Position numbers and translations under genes: made by a program. From contig NZ_JAVKDF010000022.1 of assembly GCF_040222385.1 (NCBI RefSeq), positions 434,001-498,000 of the forward strand: a stretch of 64,000 nucleotides of DNA, given 5' to 3'. Every line of letters starts with the position of its first letter. The first letter of the stretch is position 1. The stretch comes from Imperialibacter sp040222385 (lineage in GTDB: Bacteria; Bacteroidota; Bacteroidia; Cytophagales; Cyclobacteriaceae). The notes under the pieces were generated by a model, which did no database searches, had not been told where the DNA came from, and saw only the letters and a program-made list of their open reading frames with translations. This document shows positions 16,105-26,282 of the stretch, piece by piece.

Positions 16105-18240
16105 TCACTTTTGAAAACTGGCAGATTTAGCCACCTCAATATCTCTTTCTACTTCTGGAATAAGACTTTTCCATGAAAAGTAGTCTTTCCTTTCATCCTG
16201 AAAACCAAAAACACCCCCAACGATGTAGGGCACTTCGAGGTAGTTTTTGGAGGTTATCTCCGAAAGTTCCTTCCAGGTAACAAGAGCCTCTTCCAACACT
16301 TTGATGGCATCTCGTTTTTGAGTTGCTTCACCGGTTTTTCTAAAAAGTCCAAGGTAGACACCCGCCTGCAGCTTCCTGGCGAAATAACGGCTCAAGAGCG
16401 ACCAGGCCCGTAAATCATCTATTTCCTGATTGTATTCGCTGGTGTAAATAGAGCCTTTTGCGGCCAAAGTCTCTATCAGCATGTCTGCCTCCGTCGCATT
16501 CGCAGTCAATTCGTTTGCTAAGTCCAATGGCGTCTTTTTGTTCTCGGCCACTTTTTCTTTTTCAGCCTGAATAGCCACATAATCCTTGATAGAAAGGTAG
16601 CTTGGATCCAGCACCTTATGATCCATCAACTCTTCCAAAGAAATAAAGAAAGAGATTTTGTCATCAAAACCATACCCCGGAGGCGTCACCGGCGACATAA
16701 AGCCTTCTGAGTAAAGTGTGTAGTCCCAGGTAGAGCCAAAGAACGATGCCAGCCTTAAAGGCATCTTACTCACCAGCTTATACGCATGCAGCATCTGCCG
16801 CCCCTGATCCATATGGTATTTTCGATTGAACTGTTCTTCAAATACCGTATCAGCCGTGTTGACATCGTACAGTAGCCTGCCCCAAAGACTGTAAAACAAC
16901 CACTGCCGCTCGAAGGCGTAGTTCCACGTACGACCAATTTCAGGTTTGGTGAAGTATTCGAAAGCAGGAATATAACCCTCTGAACCAATGTAATATCCAT
17001 TCATGAAGTCAGCCGTATTGGTTTTGATATGGCTCCTTATGAAGTCCGGCTCGCCCCACCGGAGAATAAAGAAGTCTTCGTTGCGCACCATCCACTCAAT
17101 TTTGTAGTTCTCAGGGGCAGGATTCCAATAGCCGGTATTCACAGCGCCGGATTCGCTGGCATGGGTGATCAACAGCTTTGGTGTTGAATGCCCATGGCTC
17201 CAGTTGAACTTCACTTCCACCTGCACAGGGTCTTGAAAATCAGCAGCATCCAATATCCGTCTCATTTCATTGCTTGAGCCCGACAACACTGCCCGGTGCA
17301 GAAACTTCACAGGCCTATCTGCCGCTTTCATGCCTGCCACAAAAGTTTCAGCAATCCAATCCTCCCGCTCCGCAGCTGTCATTTTTGTCATCCAGTCGGC
17401 CAGCGTTACACCAAGCCCTCCCAGATCCTCGTAGGTATTAATTACGGTTGTTACCGCCTCTTTGGTGTAGTCCTGTACAACTTGAGAAGTGTCATTTAGC
17501 GCCTTAATTCCATGATGTTTGGCAAAAGATTCGGGCACTACAATGTTCCAGTTAACGATGAACACTTCTACCCCTCTTTCTTTGGCCATACGGAACAACC
17601 CTTTCCAGAACACCTGCCAGTCCGCCATTTCCTGATCGGTAAAAGGACTGGCTTCCGGATAGTTGGGCAACTTCACCATGTATTGAAAAGGATGCATGTT
17701 GTATAAGGCCAGCTGGTTGAAGCGGTTTGCCATCATCATATCCAGAAAGGCCTCCCAAAACTTCAAATCCCGGCACGTGCTCAGGTGGTAGTCCATGCTG
17801 AGGCTTTCTCTGTAGGCATCCCAGGGCAGGTTGAACTTGATAGCCCGGACTTCCATGGATGGGTTGACCTGCCTTCCATTTATTTGGCCAGGTATCACAC
17901 CGTTGGCAATTCCCTCGGTAAAAGCCAGGAGGCCGTACCGGGCACCCGAGAAGTCGTTAGCTGAAATGATCGTCTGATTCCCATTCCAATCTATCCGGTA
18001 GCCTTCCATTTTTAGGGTGGGATAAGCTCCAATCTTAACGGCTATATCATAATCGGTAATCCCATTGGCGGCAAGCACTTCTTTGGTCTTCACAATCAGG
18101 CGCTCCATTCCGGGGATTTCCACTGGATAGTTGATGGATTGAGCAGCTGCGTAAGACATCGCTAGCTGAAAGCAGAACAACAGAGTATAATTTCTCAACA
18201 TGCCTGAAAATAACAAAAAACGCCGTGATTGAAGCATCAT
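16105..18240 (-). CDS. Secreted glycoside-hydrolase-like protein (GH67/GH20-type fold)
   Basis: Signal peptide (best as MLRNYTLLFCFQLAMSYAAA, from the ATG at 18201, with a further ATG at 18240), then an alpha/beta N-terminal domain with SANDFSGARYGLLAFTEGI, as in the carbohydrate-active N-domains of GH20 and GH67. A TIM-barrel-like region follows (FWEAFLDMMMANRFNQLAL, ERGVEVFIVNWNIV) and a long alpha-helical C-terminal part. This is the layout of alpha-glucuronidase-like hydrolases, but I cannot place the catalytic acids, so activity is inferred only. It is downstream of a small secreted protein and a second putative hydrolase on the same strand. Confidence 0.65.
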   Translation of the reverse strand: MMLQSRRFLLFSGMLRNYTLLFCFQLAMSYAAAQSINYPVEIPGMERLIVKTKEVLAANGITDYDIAVKIGAYPTLKMEGYRIDWNGNQTIISANDFSGARYGLLAFTEGIANGVIPGQINGRQVNPSMEVRAIKFNLPWDAYRESLSMDYHLSTCRDLKFWEAFLDMMMANRFNQLALYNMHPFQYMVKLPNYPEASPFTDQEMADWQVFWKGLFRMAKERGVEVFIVNWNIVVPESFAKHHGIKALNDTSQVVQDYTKEAVTTVINTYEDLGGLGVTLADWMTKMTAAEREDWIAETFVAGMKAADRPVKFLHRAVLSGSSNEMRRILDAADFQDPVQVEVKFNWSHGHSTPKLLITHASESGAVNTGYWNPAPENYKIEWMVRNEDFFILRWGEPDFIRSHIKTNTADFMNGYYIGSEGYIPAFEYFTKPEIGRTWNYAFERQWLFYSLWGRLLYDVNTADTVFEEQFNRKYHMDQGRQMLHAYKLVSKMPLRLASFFGSTWDYTLYSEGFMSPVTPPGYGFDDKISFFISLEELMDHKVLDPSYLSIKDYVAIQAEKEKVAENKKTPLDLANELTANATEADMLIETLAAKGSIYTSEYNQEIDDLRAWSLLSRYFARKLQAGVYLGLFRKTGEATQKRDAIKVLEEALVTWKELSEITSKNYLEVPYIVGGVFGFQDERKDYFSWKSLIPEVERDIEVAKSASFQK

Positions 18241-18271
18241 AGCGTTTTACAGTTGCATAATGATAGGAATG

Positions 18272-18763
18272 TCATTCCCCCGAACCGCCAAACTTCTTTT
18301 TGACTGCCTCGGCCTTAGCTTTTAGCTCAGTCATTTTGATTTTGTCGGTAACAATAGCCTTGGCCGAACCATCAAGCAATGCGGTGGCCTTCTTCACTCC
18401 CTCAGCGCATTTTGGAGCCTTGGTGCCGCACTGCGAGCTGGCCTTCGAAGCGCTAGTTCCCTCACTGGAAAGTTGCTTTGAGTCCGCATCCAGGGATTTG
18501 TAGGAGCCTTCGAGGTCTTTGAACCTGGTGAGCAGACCATCGATAGCACTCTCGTCCTCCTCCTTTGACGCATTGTCGATATCTCCATCCAGCTTTGCAA
18601 GGGTCGAAGACAGCCCTTTTTGTTTTTTGGCAAACTCAGTGACAGAGGCAATGTATTTGTCGATAGTAGCATTGCCGAATTTTTCGGTTTTAGTACCATC
18701 ATCCTGCCCAATCGCCAGGTGGGCAGTGAGGGACAATAAAATAACAGAAAAAAATGTTTTCAT
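18272..18763 (-). CDS. Small secreted helical protein
   Basis: A 163-residue protein with a clear signal peptide (MKTFFSVILLSLTAHLAIG) and a Lys/Ser/Asp-rich helical body containing two cysteines (SSQCGTKAPKC). I chose the ATG at 18763, where the signal peptide starts, not the upstream ATG at 18799. It lies between two putative glycoside-hydrolase genes on the same strand. No family recognised; probably periplasmic. Confidence 0.72.
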   Translation of the reverse strand: MKTFFSVILLSLTAHLAIGQDDGTKTEKFGNATIDKYIASVTEFAKKQKGLSSTLAKLDGDIDNASKEEDESAIDGLLTRFKDLEGSYKSLDADSKQLSSEGTSASKASSQCGTKAPKCAEGVKKATALLDGSAKAIVTDKIKMTELKAKAEAVKKKFGGSGE

Positions 18764-18863
18764 AGTTTTAAAAATCATTGGTTGATGAAAGCTACGCAAA
18801 AGCCTCAGAATATCTTGCGTCAGTGAAAAGAAAATATACTTACCATCGCCCTTATTTTTTTTC

Positions 18864-21014
18864 CTACTTTTCTACTACAACTGCCTCATATTGCCCAACC
18901 TTATCCAATTTAAAAGTAATGTAGCCACTGTTCATGCTGTATTCTACCGGTTGCCGACCTGCCATGGTAAAAATGCGTCCCGGTTGAAAGTCGCAGCGTA
19001 TCCTGAATTCCAAATCCCTTACCTCCAAAGGCTCAAAAAACGTGTTTCCACTAAACCCTGTAATATTCACCAGATGCAAAATGATGCCGTCTTCGTCCTG
19101 GCTACCAAAGTTTTCAGGTGTATTCTCCACATATTTTTGCAACACCGCCTCTACTCTCGGGTGAGCATTGGTCGTTAGCAAATCACTGATGTTAGGCTCC
19201 AGGTAATTGATCATATCAAGCAGTATTTGTTTATGCTCCTCATAGCCATGTATATAATACAGTCTGCCCAGGTTGATGGGCATCAAAACAGCTTTGCTTG
19301 CTGGATGGTGTTTTACGGCAACGGCCTTGTAGCCTGTGGGCTCATGGCCACCTATTTTCTCCGGAGGGCCAGGCCTGCCGGGTGTGTAAATGGGCAAATA
19401 AGTCTCGTCGGCCTGGTCAAAATTATAAAAGCCAAGATTGAACTTAAACATAATAAGACTCTGCAAATCAAAGCTTTTAAATATTGATTTGTTTTCAGGC
19501 GCCAGGTAATACCCAGCTCCGTCGTGATCCGGTTGCACAGCCTTTGCGCCAAAAAGCTCGAGCAGCGCTTCCGGGTGTCCACTCAGCGACTTGTTGGTGG
19601 CAATCAGGTGGGTGCCGCCAGCAACTGCCGCTTTAATCACAGCCAGTGCTCCGCCGTCCAGGCTCACAATTTCCGGAAGGATGATCACCTTGTAGCCTTT
19701 CATCTTATTTCCAAGCTTGGGCAGCTGGGCATCTTCTATCAGATCAAACTGAAGATGAGCCTCTTTGAGCATTAGCTGAATGCCCCTGTATTCCTGCCCA
19801 CGCTCGCCTCCCGGCCAGTAGCCTGGCGACACCACGGCGATTTCAGCCGACGAGGTATAACGACCATAGTACTTTTCGTTGGCTTTGTGGTGAGCATATA
19901 CTTCTCTAAAAACTTCATAACTCCTTTCGTCTTCATTCCCTTGAAAATCGCCCATAATGCTCATGTCGAGCCCTGAACCGTTGGCAATGTTTTGATACAA
20001 CCTGATAGCGGACTCCTCAGGTTCGACTGCATTGTACCTCGACTGAAAGGAAATCTGTTGGATACTGGCGTTGCTTACGATATGGTCGGGGTAGCTGTTT
20101 TCTACATTGTTCACATTATCAGATGCCGAATAGGGCCAATAAGGCAAGCCACTTGGGTGCGACTCATGTCTGATGATGTCAACATAATTCCCCATATACG
20201 TGCAAATGGCGATCTGCTCATTTTTTGCCTTGACCACGTTGTGTAGTCGCTTCATCAGGTCGTCTACAGTATACTTCTTGAACTCCTGGTATTTTTGAAA
20301 CGCCGGATCTTTGTCGTCCTCGACCAACGGCAGCTTCATGCCGCTGTACGCCATAAACCGCTCTTTATCGTAGGGATTTTGGTCTATGCCGTGATAAACA
20401 CCTTCATAAGCATTTCGTGTTTGATAACCCGGCATGTTAATAAAAATGCCATCGATAGGATACATATCTATCACTTCACCCACTATGTCGAACAGGACTT
20501 GCTGCTCATACGGGGCATTGATAGAAATAACATACATGTCGTCGTTCCTGATCCTCACCCCTTTTGGCGACAGGTAAAACCAATCCGGATGCCTTTCGAA
20601 AATGCTTTCATGTGCCCGGCTGAAGTCAAATCGCACAATTACCCTGATGCCATTGTCATGGCACTTCGCAATCACATCCCCCAGCATATTTTCCTTCATA
20701 AAGGGATTTGTATACTGATCCGCCAGTTGGGTTGGGTAAAATGCCATAATGCCACCCGCATTGATGATCAATGTATTGACTGAGAACCCTTTGAGATCAT
20801 TAATCAGGGAGTCTACATTGAGATCAGCCTCATAGGCAGGTAAATTGGTCTGCATCGTACGAAGGTTGTTTGCCTTCCACCAGGGAATTGAGTCGGGCCA
20901 GGTGATTTGTTCACCAACTGCTTTCGTCCCCGACTGTGGAGGAGAACATGACAGGGTAGTTAGCAACAACACTAAAAACGTGGAGAATCTTAGAATTTCC
21001 CTCATAAAGCTCAT
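18864..21014 (-). CDS. Lipoprotein, putative glycoside hydrolase (GHL6-like) with GATase-like domain
   Basis: Lipobox LTTLSC near residue 23. The N-terminal half is a TIM-barrel of the hypothetical glycosyl hydrolase 6 type (VNTLIINAGGIMAFYPTQ, DNGIRVIVRFDFSRAHE, YPIDGIFINMPGYQ), and the second half holds a beta-galactosidase-trimerisation/GATase-like domain (KGYKVIILPEIVSLDGGAL), then a C-terminal beta domain. This organisation occurs in GH29/GH42-related enzymes. It is likely anchored in the envelope and acts on oligosaccharides; substrate unknown. It is divergent from the BNR propeller gene and heads a three-gene set with 18272 and 16105. Confidence 0.7.
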   Translation of the reverse strand: MSFMREILRFSTFLVLLLTTLSCSPPQSGTKAVGEQITWPDSIPWWKANNLRTMQTNLPAYEADLNVDSLINDLKGFSVNTLIINAGGIMAFYPTQLADQYTNPFMKENMLGDVIAKCHDNGIRVIVRFDFSRAHESIFERHPDWFYLSPKGVRIRNDDMYVISINAPYEQQVLFDIVGEVIDMYPIDGIFINMPGYQTRNAYEGVYHGIDQNPYDKERFMAYSGMKLPLVEDDKDPAFQKYQEFKKYTVDDLMKRLHNVVKAKNEQIAICTYMGNYVDIIRHESHPSGLPYWPYSASDNVNNVENSYPDHIVSNASIQQISFQSRYNAVEPEESAIRLYQNIANGSGLDMSIMGDFQGNEDERSYEVFREVYAHHKANEKYYGRYTSSAEIAVVSPGYWPGGERGQEYRGIQLMLKEAHLQFDLIEDAQLPKLGNKMKGYKVIILPEIVSLDGGALAVIKAAVAGGTHLIATNKSLSGHPEALLELFGAKAVQPDHDGAGYYLAPENKSIFKSFDLQSLIMFKFNLGFYNFDQADETYLPIYTPGRPGPPEKIGGHEPTGYKAVAVKHHPASKAVLMPINLGRLYYIHGYEEHKQILLDMINYLEPNISDLLTTNAHPRVEAVLQKYVENTPENFGSQDEDGIILHLVNITGFSGNTFFEPLEVRDLEFRIRCDFQPGRIFTMAGRQPVEYSMNSGYITFKLDKVGQYEAVVVEK

Positions 21015-21177
21015 CTAACTTATTTCTATAAATGTAAATCAATATCGAAACAGTTTCCCTGAATCTTATATAAACGTTGGTGACTGGCGCAACAACGGAG
21101 GCGAAATACCCACCTTGGCCGTCTCTAATCTGCCCCTATTATCCTTATTATCGGCCAACGCTACGAAATTGGTTAAC

Positions 21178-21207
21178 GCTCAAAGCCTATTTCTTTATAC
21201 TTTGAGC
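21178..21207 (+). promoter_or_regulatory. Inverted repeat in the BNR-propeller gene promoter region
   Basis: GCTCAAAG (21178-21185) and CTTTGAGC (21200-21207) are perfect 8-bp arms 14 nt apart, ending 29 bp before the ATG. The right arm overlaps a near-consensus TATACTTTG promoter element. It could be an operator or a 5'-leader hairpin. Confidence 0.4.
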
Positions 21208-21236
21208 CTAACAATTGAAGATCAAACAACTTAACC

Positions 21237-24200
21237 ATGAAAAGACTTGCGCTCCCTTTGCTGCTGTTGACTTTTGCAGTGACCGCCCTCGCACAACGAA
21301 AAGCCCAGACAACCCAATCTCCCAAAACCATTGACCAAAAGTATTTCTCACAAATGAAATACAGGTCAGTTGGCCCTTCCAGAGGCGGAAGGGCTACTGC
21401 GGTAGCTGGCATACCTCAAAATCCTTTCACCTTCTACATGGGATCGCAAGGGGGCGGCGTTTGGAAGACGGACGACGCAGGCTGGAACTGGGAAAACATT
21501 ACCGATGGCCAGTTTCAGGTGGGCTCTATTGGTGCCATTACCGTGGCTCCTTCCGATCCCAATGTGGTCTACGTCGGCACGGGCTCTGCCTGTCTCAGAG
21601 GCAATGTTTCGCCTGGCATTGGTGTGTACAAAACCATGGACGAAGGAAAAACCTGGGATTTTATTGGGCTGCCCAATGCGGGACAGATCGGTAAAATTGT
21701 TGTTCATCCCTCTAATCCGGACATTGCCATGGTAGCTGCTTTGGGCAACGCTTTCGGCCCAAACCCGGACAGAGGAGTATACAAAACTATTGATGGAGGC
21801 AAAAGCTGGAAAAAAACACTTTTCATCAGCGACAGTACAGGCGCTATAGACATTGAAATGAATCCTGCCAACCCTCGCATCATGTATGCTGCGATGTGGC
21901 GGGCTGACCGTAAACCATGGGGCATGACGGACGGAGGCATGGAAGGCGGCATCTGGAAATCCAAAGACATGGGTGAAACCTGGGAGAAGCTCGAAGGCGG
22001 GCTACCGACTGGTCTTCTTGGCCGCATTGGGCTGGCCATTTCACCAGCTCAACCCGACCGTGTTTGGGCACTGATTCAAACCGCTGACGAAAGCAAGGGC
22101 GGGGTGTACCGAACCGATGATGCTGGTAATTCATGGAAGAAAATCAATCGGGACCACGAACTTCGCCAACGAGGCTGGTACTATACCCATATCACCGCCG
22201 ACCCGAAAGATGCCAACACAGTGTACGTCAACAACGTGGGCTTCTACAAATCAATTGACGGAGGCAAAACATTTGACATCCGCATAAGAGTGCCCCATGG
22301 CGATAATCATGGGCTTTGGATCAATCCCGACAACACGGACATCATGATCCATTGCAACGACGGCGGCGCTACTGTATCCATCAACGGAGGTAATACCTGG
22401 TCGCACCAGCAAAACCAACCTACATCAGAGTTCTACAGGGTAACTGTCGATAATCAGTTTCCCTACCGCCTGTACGCTGGCCAGCAGGACAACACCACCA
22501 TCTCCGTTCCCTCCTATTCGTCCGGTTCTCTCACCGACACCGAAGAGTGGTTCGGTGTTGGCGGTGGCGAATCAGCCGATGTAGCCGTAGATCCAACCAA
22601 CCCCGATATCATTTACGCAACAAGCTACAGCGGAGAAATCACTTTCTACAACAAAAAGACTGGCGAAATGCGTCAGGTAACAGCCTACCCTCACTATACG
22701 GAAGGCACAGAGCAGAGAAACTTGAAGTACAGATGGCAATGGAATTTCCCTGTATTGATTTCGAAATTCAACACAAACGTTATTTACGACGGCTCCAACT
22801 ATGTGCACAAATCAACCAACAAAGGGCAGTCGTGGGAAGTGATAAGTCCGGATCTTACTACCAAGTTTGCTGAAACGTTAGGGATCCCTGGCGGCCCTAT
22901 TCAGCACGACGGCACTGGTGTGGAAGTGTACTCAAGCATTTTTGCACTGGAGGAGTCGCCCTTCAATGAAGGCGAGCTGTGGGCCGGTTCAGACGATGGG
23001 CTGGTGCACATCACGAGAGACGGCGGCAAGTCGTGGAAAAACATCACCCCGCCGGGCATGCCTTCTATGGGCACCGTCAATAAGATTGAGTTGTCGTCTC
23101 ATCAGGCCGGGCGGGCGTTTGTGGCTGTGTACAAATACCGCAGGAAGGATTTCAGTCCTTACATTTTCATGACAAACGATTTTGGTGCCACCTGGTCGAC
23201 ACTGACCAATGGCAAAAACGGCATACCTGCCAATCACTTCGTGCGTGCCGTTGCTGAAGACCCTGACAGAAAAGGGCTCCTCTACGTCGGCACAGAATTC
23301 GGTATGTACATGTCCTTCGATGAGGGTAAAAACTGGCAGCCGTTTCAGCTTAATTTGCCCGTAACGCCCATTACCGATATGGAGGTGCATGAGAAAGACC
23401 TCGTCATCAGCACCCAGGGCCGGGCTTTCTGGATACTGGACGACCTGACGCCACTACATCAGCTCAACGATGCCCTGATGGCAAAGGATGCCTTCCTTTA
23501 TAAGCCGAGAGACACCTACCGAACCAATGTGGGTGGATGGAATGGTCGATCTGCTGATATCAACTTCTTTGTGAGCAAGCTTCACGACAAAGTCACTTTA
23601 GAAATAATGGATGCCAAAGGTGTCACTCCGGTAGTTTACTCAAGCAAGCCCGACAAGACAAAGGGAGAAAAAGAGCTCGAAATAAAAGAAGGTATGAACA
23701 GCCTGTCGTGGAACCTGATGTATCCTGGCCCAAAAATGGCTGACAACTTTATGGCGATGGTGTTCAGCGCCAACAGAACCCCAGGCCCAAAAGCTGTGCC
23801 CGGCACCTACACAGTGAAACTAACGGCCGGAGACTATTCGCAAACAGAGACTTTTGAGTTAAAGACAGACCCCCGCTGGCCTCATATTACAGCAGCCGAC
23901 TACCAGGCCCAGTTTGATCTCGCTTCTGAAATGACTGACTACATCACCAAAAGCCAGGATCTGATCAGAAACATGAGGGCTATCAGGGAGCAGGCAAAAG
24001 CCATTGCAGAAAGGTCGGAAAAAGCTGGCTATTCGTCAGAAATCAAAGACAAGGCAACTGCTCTGAACAAGAAGCTGACAGAAGCAGAAGATGCTATCTT
24101 CCAAAACCAGATTGAAACCAGCCAGGACGAAATCAATTTTGAGCGGAAGTTCACTAACCACATAGCCAGGCTTTACGGTGTGGTGATTGACGACCACAAC

Positions 24201-24356
24201 AAACCGACTGCCGGTATGCTGGAGAGGTACGAGGACTTGAAAAAACAGTTTGAAGACCTGAGGCAGCCTTATGATGAAGTAATAAAGACCGATTTCCCTG
24301 CTTTCAATCAGCTCCTTGAAAAAGAAAACGTGCCCAGAATAATTACAGAGAAATAG
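21237..24356 (+). CDS. Secreted Vps10/BNR-repeat beta-propeller protein
   Basis: A 1039-residue protein with signal peptide (MKRLALPLLLLTFAVTALAQ). Many Asp-box/BNR motifs of the form S/T-x-D-x-G-x-T-W are visible: WKTDDAGWNWEN, YKTMDEGKTWDF, YKTIDGGKSWKK, WKSKDMGETWEK, YRTDDAGNSWKK and later TRDGGKSWKN and SFDEGKNWQP. They build a sortilin-like ten-bladed propeller. The last 250 residues are a beta region and then helical coiled segments. Such proteins are usually annotated glycosyl hydrolase or sortilin-like, but no activity can be read from the sequence. It is a monocistronic gene ending at a bidirectional terminator. Confidence 0.85.
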   Translation: MKRLALPLLLLTFAVTALAQRKAQTTQSPKTIDQKYFSQMKYRSVGPSRGGRATAVAGIPQNPFTFYMGSQGGGVWKTDDAGWNWENITDGQFQVGSIGAITVAPSDPNVVYVGTGSACLRGNVSPGIGVYKTMDEGKTWDFIGLPNAGQIGKIVVHPSNPDIAMVAALGNAFGPNPDRGVYKTIDGGKSWKKTLFISDSTGAIDIEMNPANPRIMYAAMWRADRKPWGMTDGGMEGGIWKSKDMGETWEKLEGGLPTGLLGRIGLAISPAQPDRVWALIQTADESKGGVYRTDDAGNSWKKINRDHELRQRGWYYTHITADPKDANTVYVNNVGFYKSIDGGKTFDIRIRVPHGDNHGLWINPDNTDIMIHCNDGGATVSINGGNTWSHQQNQPTSEFYRVTVDNQFPYRLYAGQQDNTTISVPSYSSGSLTDTEEWFGVGGGESADVAVDPTNPDIIYATSYSGEITFYNKKTGEMRQVTAYPHYTEGTEQRNLKYRWQWNFPVLISKFNTNVIYDGSNYVHKSTNKGQSWEVISPDLTTKFAETLGIPGGPIQHDGTGVEVYSSIFALEESPFNEGELWAGSDDGLVHITRDGGKSWKNITPPGMPSMGTVNKIELSSHQAGRAFVAVYKYRRKDFSPYIFMTNDFGATWSTLTNGKNGIPANHFVRAVAEDPDRKGLLYVGTEFGMYMSFDEGKNWQPFQLNLPVTPITDMEVHEKDLVISTQGRAFWILDDLTPLHQLNDALMAKDAFLYKPRDTYRTNVGGWNGRSADINFFVSKLHDKVTLEIMDAKGVTPVVYSSKPDKTKGEKELEIKEGMNSLSWNLMYPGPKMADNFMAMVFSANRTPGPKAVPGTYTVKLTAGDYSQTETFELKTDPRWPHITAADYQAQFDLASEMTDYITKSQDLIRNMRAIREQAKAIAERSEKAGYSSEIKDKATALNKKLTEAEDAIFQNQIETSQDEINFERKFTNHIARLYGVVIDDHNKPTAGMLERYEDLKKQFEDLRQPYDEVIKTDFPAFNQLLEKENVPRIITEK

Positions 24357-24361
24357 ACACA

Positions 24362-24391
24362 AAAAAGCCTGGTCGATGCCAGGCTTTTTTT
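24362..24391. terminator. Bidirectional intrinsic terminator
   Basis: AAAAAGCCTGG and CCAGGCTTTTT form a perfect stem around a short TCGATG loop, flanked by A and T runs on both sides. It separates the convergent BNR-propeller and DEAD-helicase genes. Confidence 0.92.
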
Positions 24392-24396
24392 ATGCT

Positions 24397-26277
24397 TTAT
24401 CCTTTCGGTTCGTCTTTATTGACTCTCAGCTCCCGGCCGTCGATAACAAGCCCCTTGAAGCTGTTCGCCACTTTGCCGGCGCTCTTGGCGTCCACTTCGA
24501 AAAACGAATGACTCTTATTGAGCTGAATCTGCCCAATATCATCCTTTCTTAGTTTCGTCTGGTCACAAATGAATTTGAGCAATTCGCCTTTATTCACCTG
24601 ATCCATACTGCCGATGTTGATGAAAAAGCGATCCATACCCTTGCCAGCAGGCCCCGAACCGGTTTCACTATTTGTCCGTTCCCGTCTCTCCGACCTCACC
24701 GGCCGGTCGCTACTCTCAGACCTCACAGGCCTGTCACTTCTTTCAGGTCTCGAAGGCCTTTCAGGCCTTGCTGGTTTGTCAAAGCCACGATCAGGACGAT
24801 CGCTTCGCCTCTCCGGACGCTCATCCCTACGGTCGCCTCTTCTTTCACTGCCGAAATCGTTACGATCTCTCCTGCCATCTCTTTCACGGCGGTCACCCCG
24901 ACGTTCCATACCACGGTCATTGCCCCGGTCATTACCCCGATCACCGGTACGATCGTCGTTCAGGTTCTTGTCCGATACTTCTTTATAGCCGATAAGCTCC
25001 ATTTGTCTGGACAACAGCTTGGCAAGCAAGGTTTCCTGGTTCATCTCAGCAAACATGGCTACCACCTTTTCGTGAATTTTGATGTCGAGGCTATCGTTTA
25101 CCTCAGTCTCCATCACTTTATCAGCCCAGTGCTCAAGCCTGCTGTTCAATATCTGGCTGACTGCCGGTACCTGCACCTTCTTCATTCCAATGCCCAGCTT
25201 CTTTTCTATAAAGCGAATCTTACGGATATCATGGTGGGTGATCAATGCCAGAGAAATACCGGTTTTACCCGCCCTTGCCGTTCTACCACTCCGGTGAGTA
25301 TAATATTCCGAATCATCGGGAAGCGAATAATGAATCACATGACTCAAATCGCTGACATCGATACCCCTGGCTGCCACATCAGTAGCTATCAACAAGCGTA
25401 CGGCATGGGCTTTGAATTTCTTCATTACCTGATCACGTTGTTGTTGTGATAGGTCACCGTGAATTGCTTCGGCGTGGTATCCACTTTGTGTAAGCTCAAC
25501 CGCCAAATTCTGAGTATCAATTTTAGTACGGCAAAAAACGATACCCAGCATATCCGGCTGAAAATCGATAAATCGGCGTAGTACTTCAGCTTTGTCAGAT
25601 GCCCTGATCACCGCATACTGATGTTCAATATTGGTATTCACCACATTGCCCGATTGCACTGAAACCTCCACCGGATCCTTCATGAACTTCTTGATCAACG
25701 ATCTGATTTCACGAGGCATAGTGGCCGAAAAAAGCCAGGTGGCTTTCTCTTCCGGCGTATGGGACAAAATGGCGTCAATGTCTTCTTTAAAGCCCATGTT
25801 GAGCATTTCGTCCGCTTCATCGAGAACGACAATGTCAATGGTCTCAATTTTCACGACCTTCCTGTCGATCAGGTCGATGAGTCTGCCGGGAGTTGCCACA
25901 ATGATCTGCACTCCGGCTCTTATGGCTTTCATTTGAGGGCCGATTGGCGCTCCACCATAAACTGTCTGAATACGTAAATTGGGATAATACTTAGCAAATG
26001 CTACAAGCTGCGCCGCAATCTGCTGGCACAACTCACGTGTGGGCGCTATAATCAGCGCCTGTGTGGTAAGATCACTACTATCCACATGATCCAACAGCGG
26101 CAAACCAAAGGCCGCAGTTTTTCCTGTTCCCGTTTGAGCAAGGCCAATAAAATCGATAGGCTCACTAATTAGTAACGGAATGGACTGTTGTTGGATGGGA
26201 GAAGGAGATTCAAACCCCAATTCGGGAAGAACCCTTAGCAAGGGCTCTGATAACCCAAGCTCAGAAAATATACTCAT
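24397..26277 (-). CDS. DEAD-box ATP-dependent RNA helicase
   Basis: Complete DEAD-box helicase of 626 residues: Q motif (FSELGLSEPLL, SPIQQQSIP), Walker A AQTGTGKT, PTRELCQQ, DEAD in VVLDEADEML, SATMP, and the C-terminal motif VI HRSGRTARAGKTG. A long Arg/Asp/Glu-rich low-complexity tail (repeats such as GDRRERDGRRDRND and RPERPSRPERSDRP) is followed by a DbpA-type RNA-binding domain (GMDRFFINIGSMDQVNKG) at the C-terminus. This is the CsdA/DeaD type that unwinds structured RNA in ribosome assembly and cold adaptation. It has its own promoter (TACCTTTG on the minus strand at 26302-26309) and a short leader with an inverted repeat. Confidence 0.93.
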   Translation of the reverse strand: MSIFSELGLSEPLLRVLPELGFESPSPIQQQSIPLLISEPIDFIGLAQTGTGKTAAFGLPLLDHVDSSDLTTQALIIAPTRELCQQIAAQLVAFAKYYPNLRIQTVYGGAPIGPQMKAIRAGVQIIVATPGRLIDLIDRKVVKIETIDIVVLDEADEMLNMGFKEDIDAILSHTPEEKATWLFSATMPREIRSLIKKFMKDPVEVSVQSGNVVNTNIEHQYAVIRASDKAEVLRRFIDFQPDMLGIVFCRTKIDTQNLAVELTQSGYHAEAIHGDLSQQQRDQVMKKFKAHAVRLLIATDVAARGIDVSDLSHVIHYSLPDDSEYYTHRSGRTARAGKTGISLALITHHDIRKIRFIEKKLGIGMKKVQVPAVSQILNSRLEHWADKVMETEVNDSLDIKIHEKVVAMFAEMNQETLLAKLLSRQMELIGYKEVSDKNLNDDRTGDRGNDRGNDRGMERRGDRRERDGRRDRNDFGSERRGDRRDERPERRSDRPDRGFDKPARPERPSRPERSDRPVRSESSDRPVRSERRERTNSETGSGPAGKGMDRFFINIGSMDQVNKGELLKFICDQTKLRKDDIGQIQLNKSHSFFEVDAKSAGKVANSFKGLVIDGRELRVNKDEPKG

Positions 26278-26282
26278 TAAAA

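Noticed and set aside
24614..24988. 124-residue open frame opposite the DEAD helicase tail, Ser/Arg/Leu-rich
   Set aside because: It is the antisense of the repetitive Arg/Asp/Glu-rich tail and has a composition artefact of that repeat.
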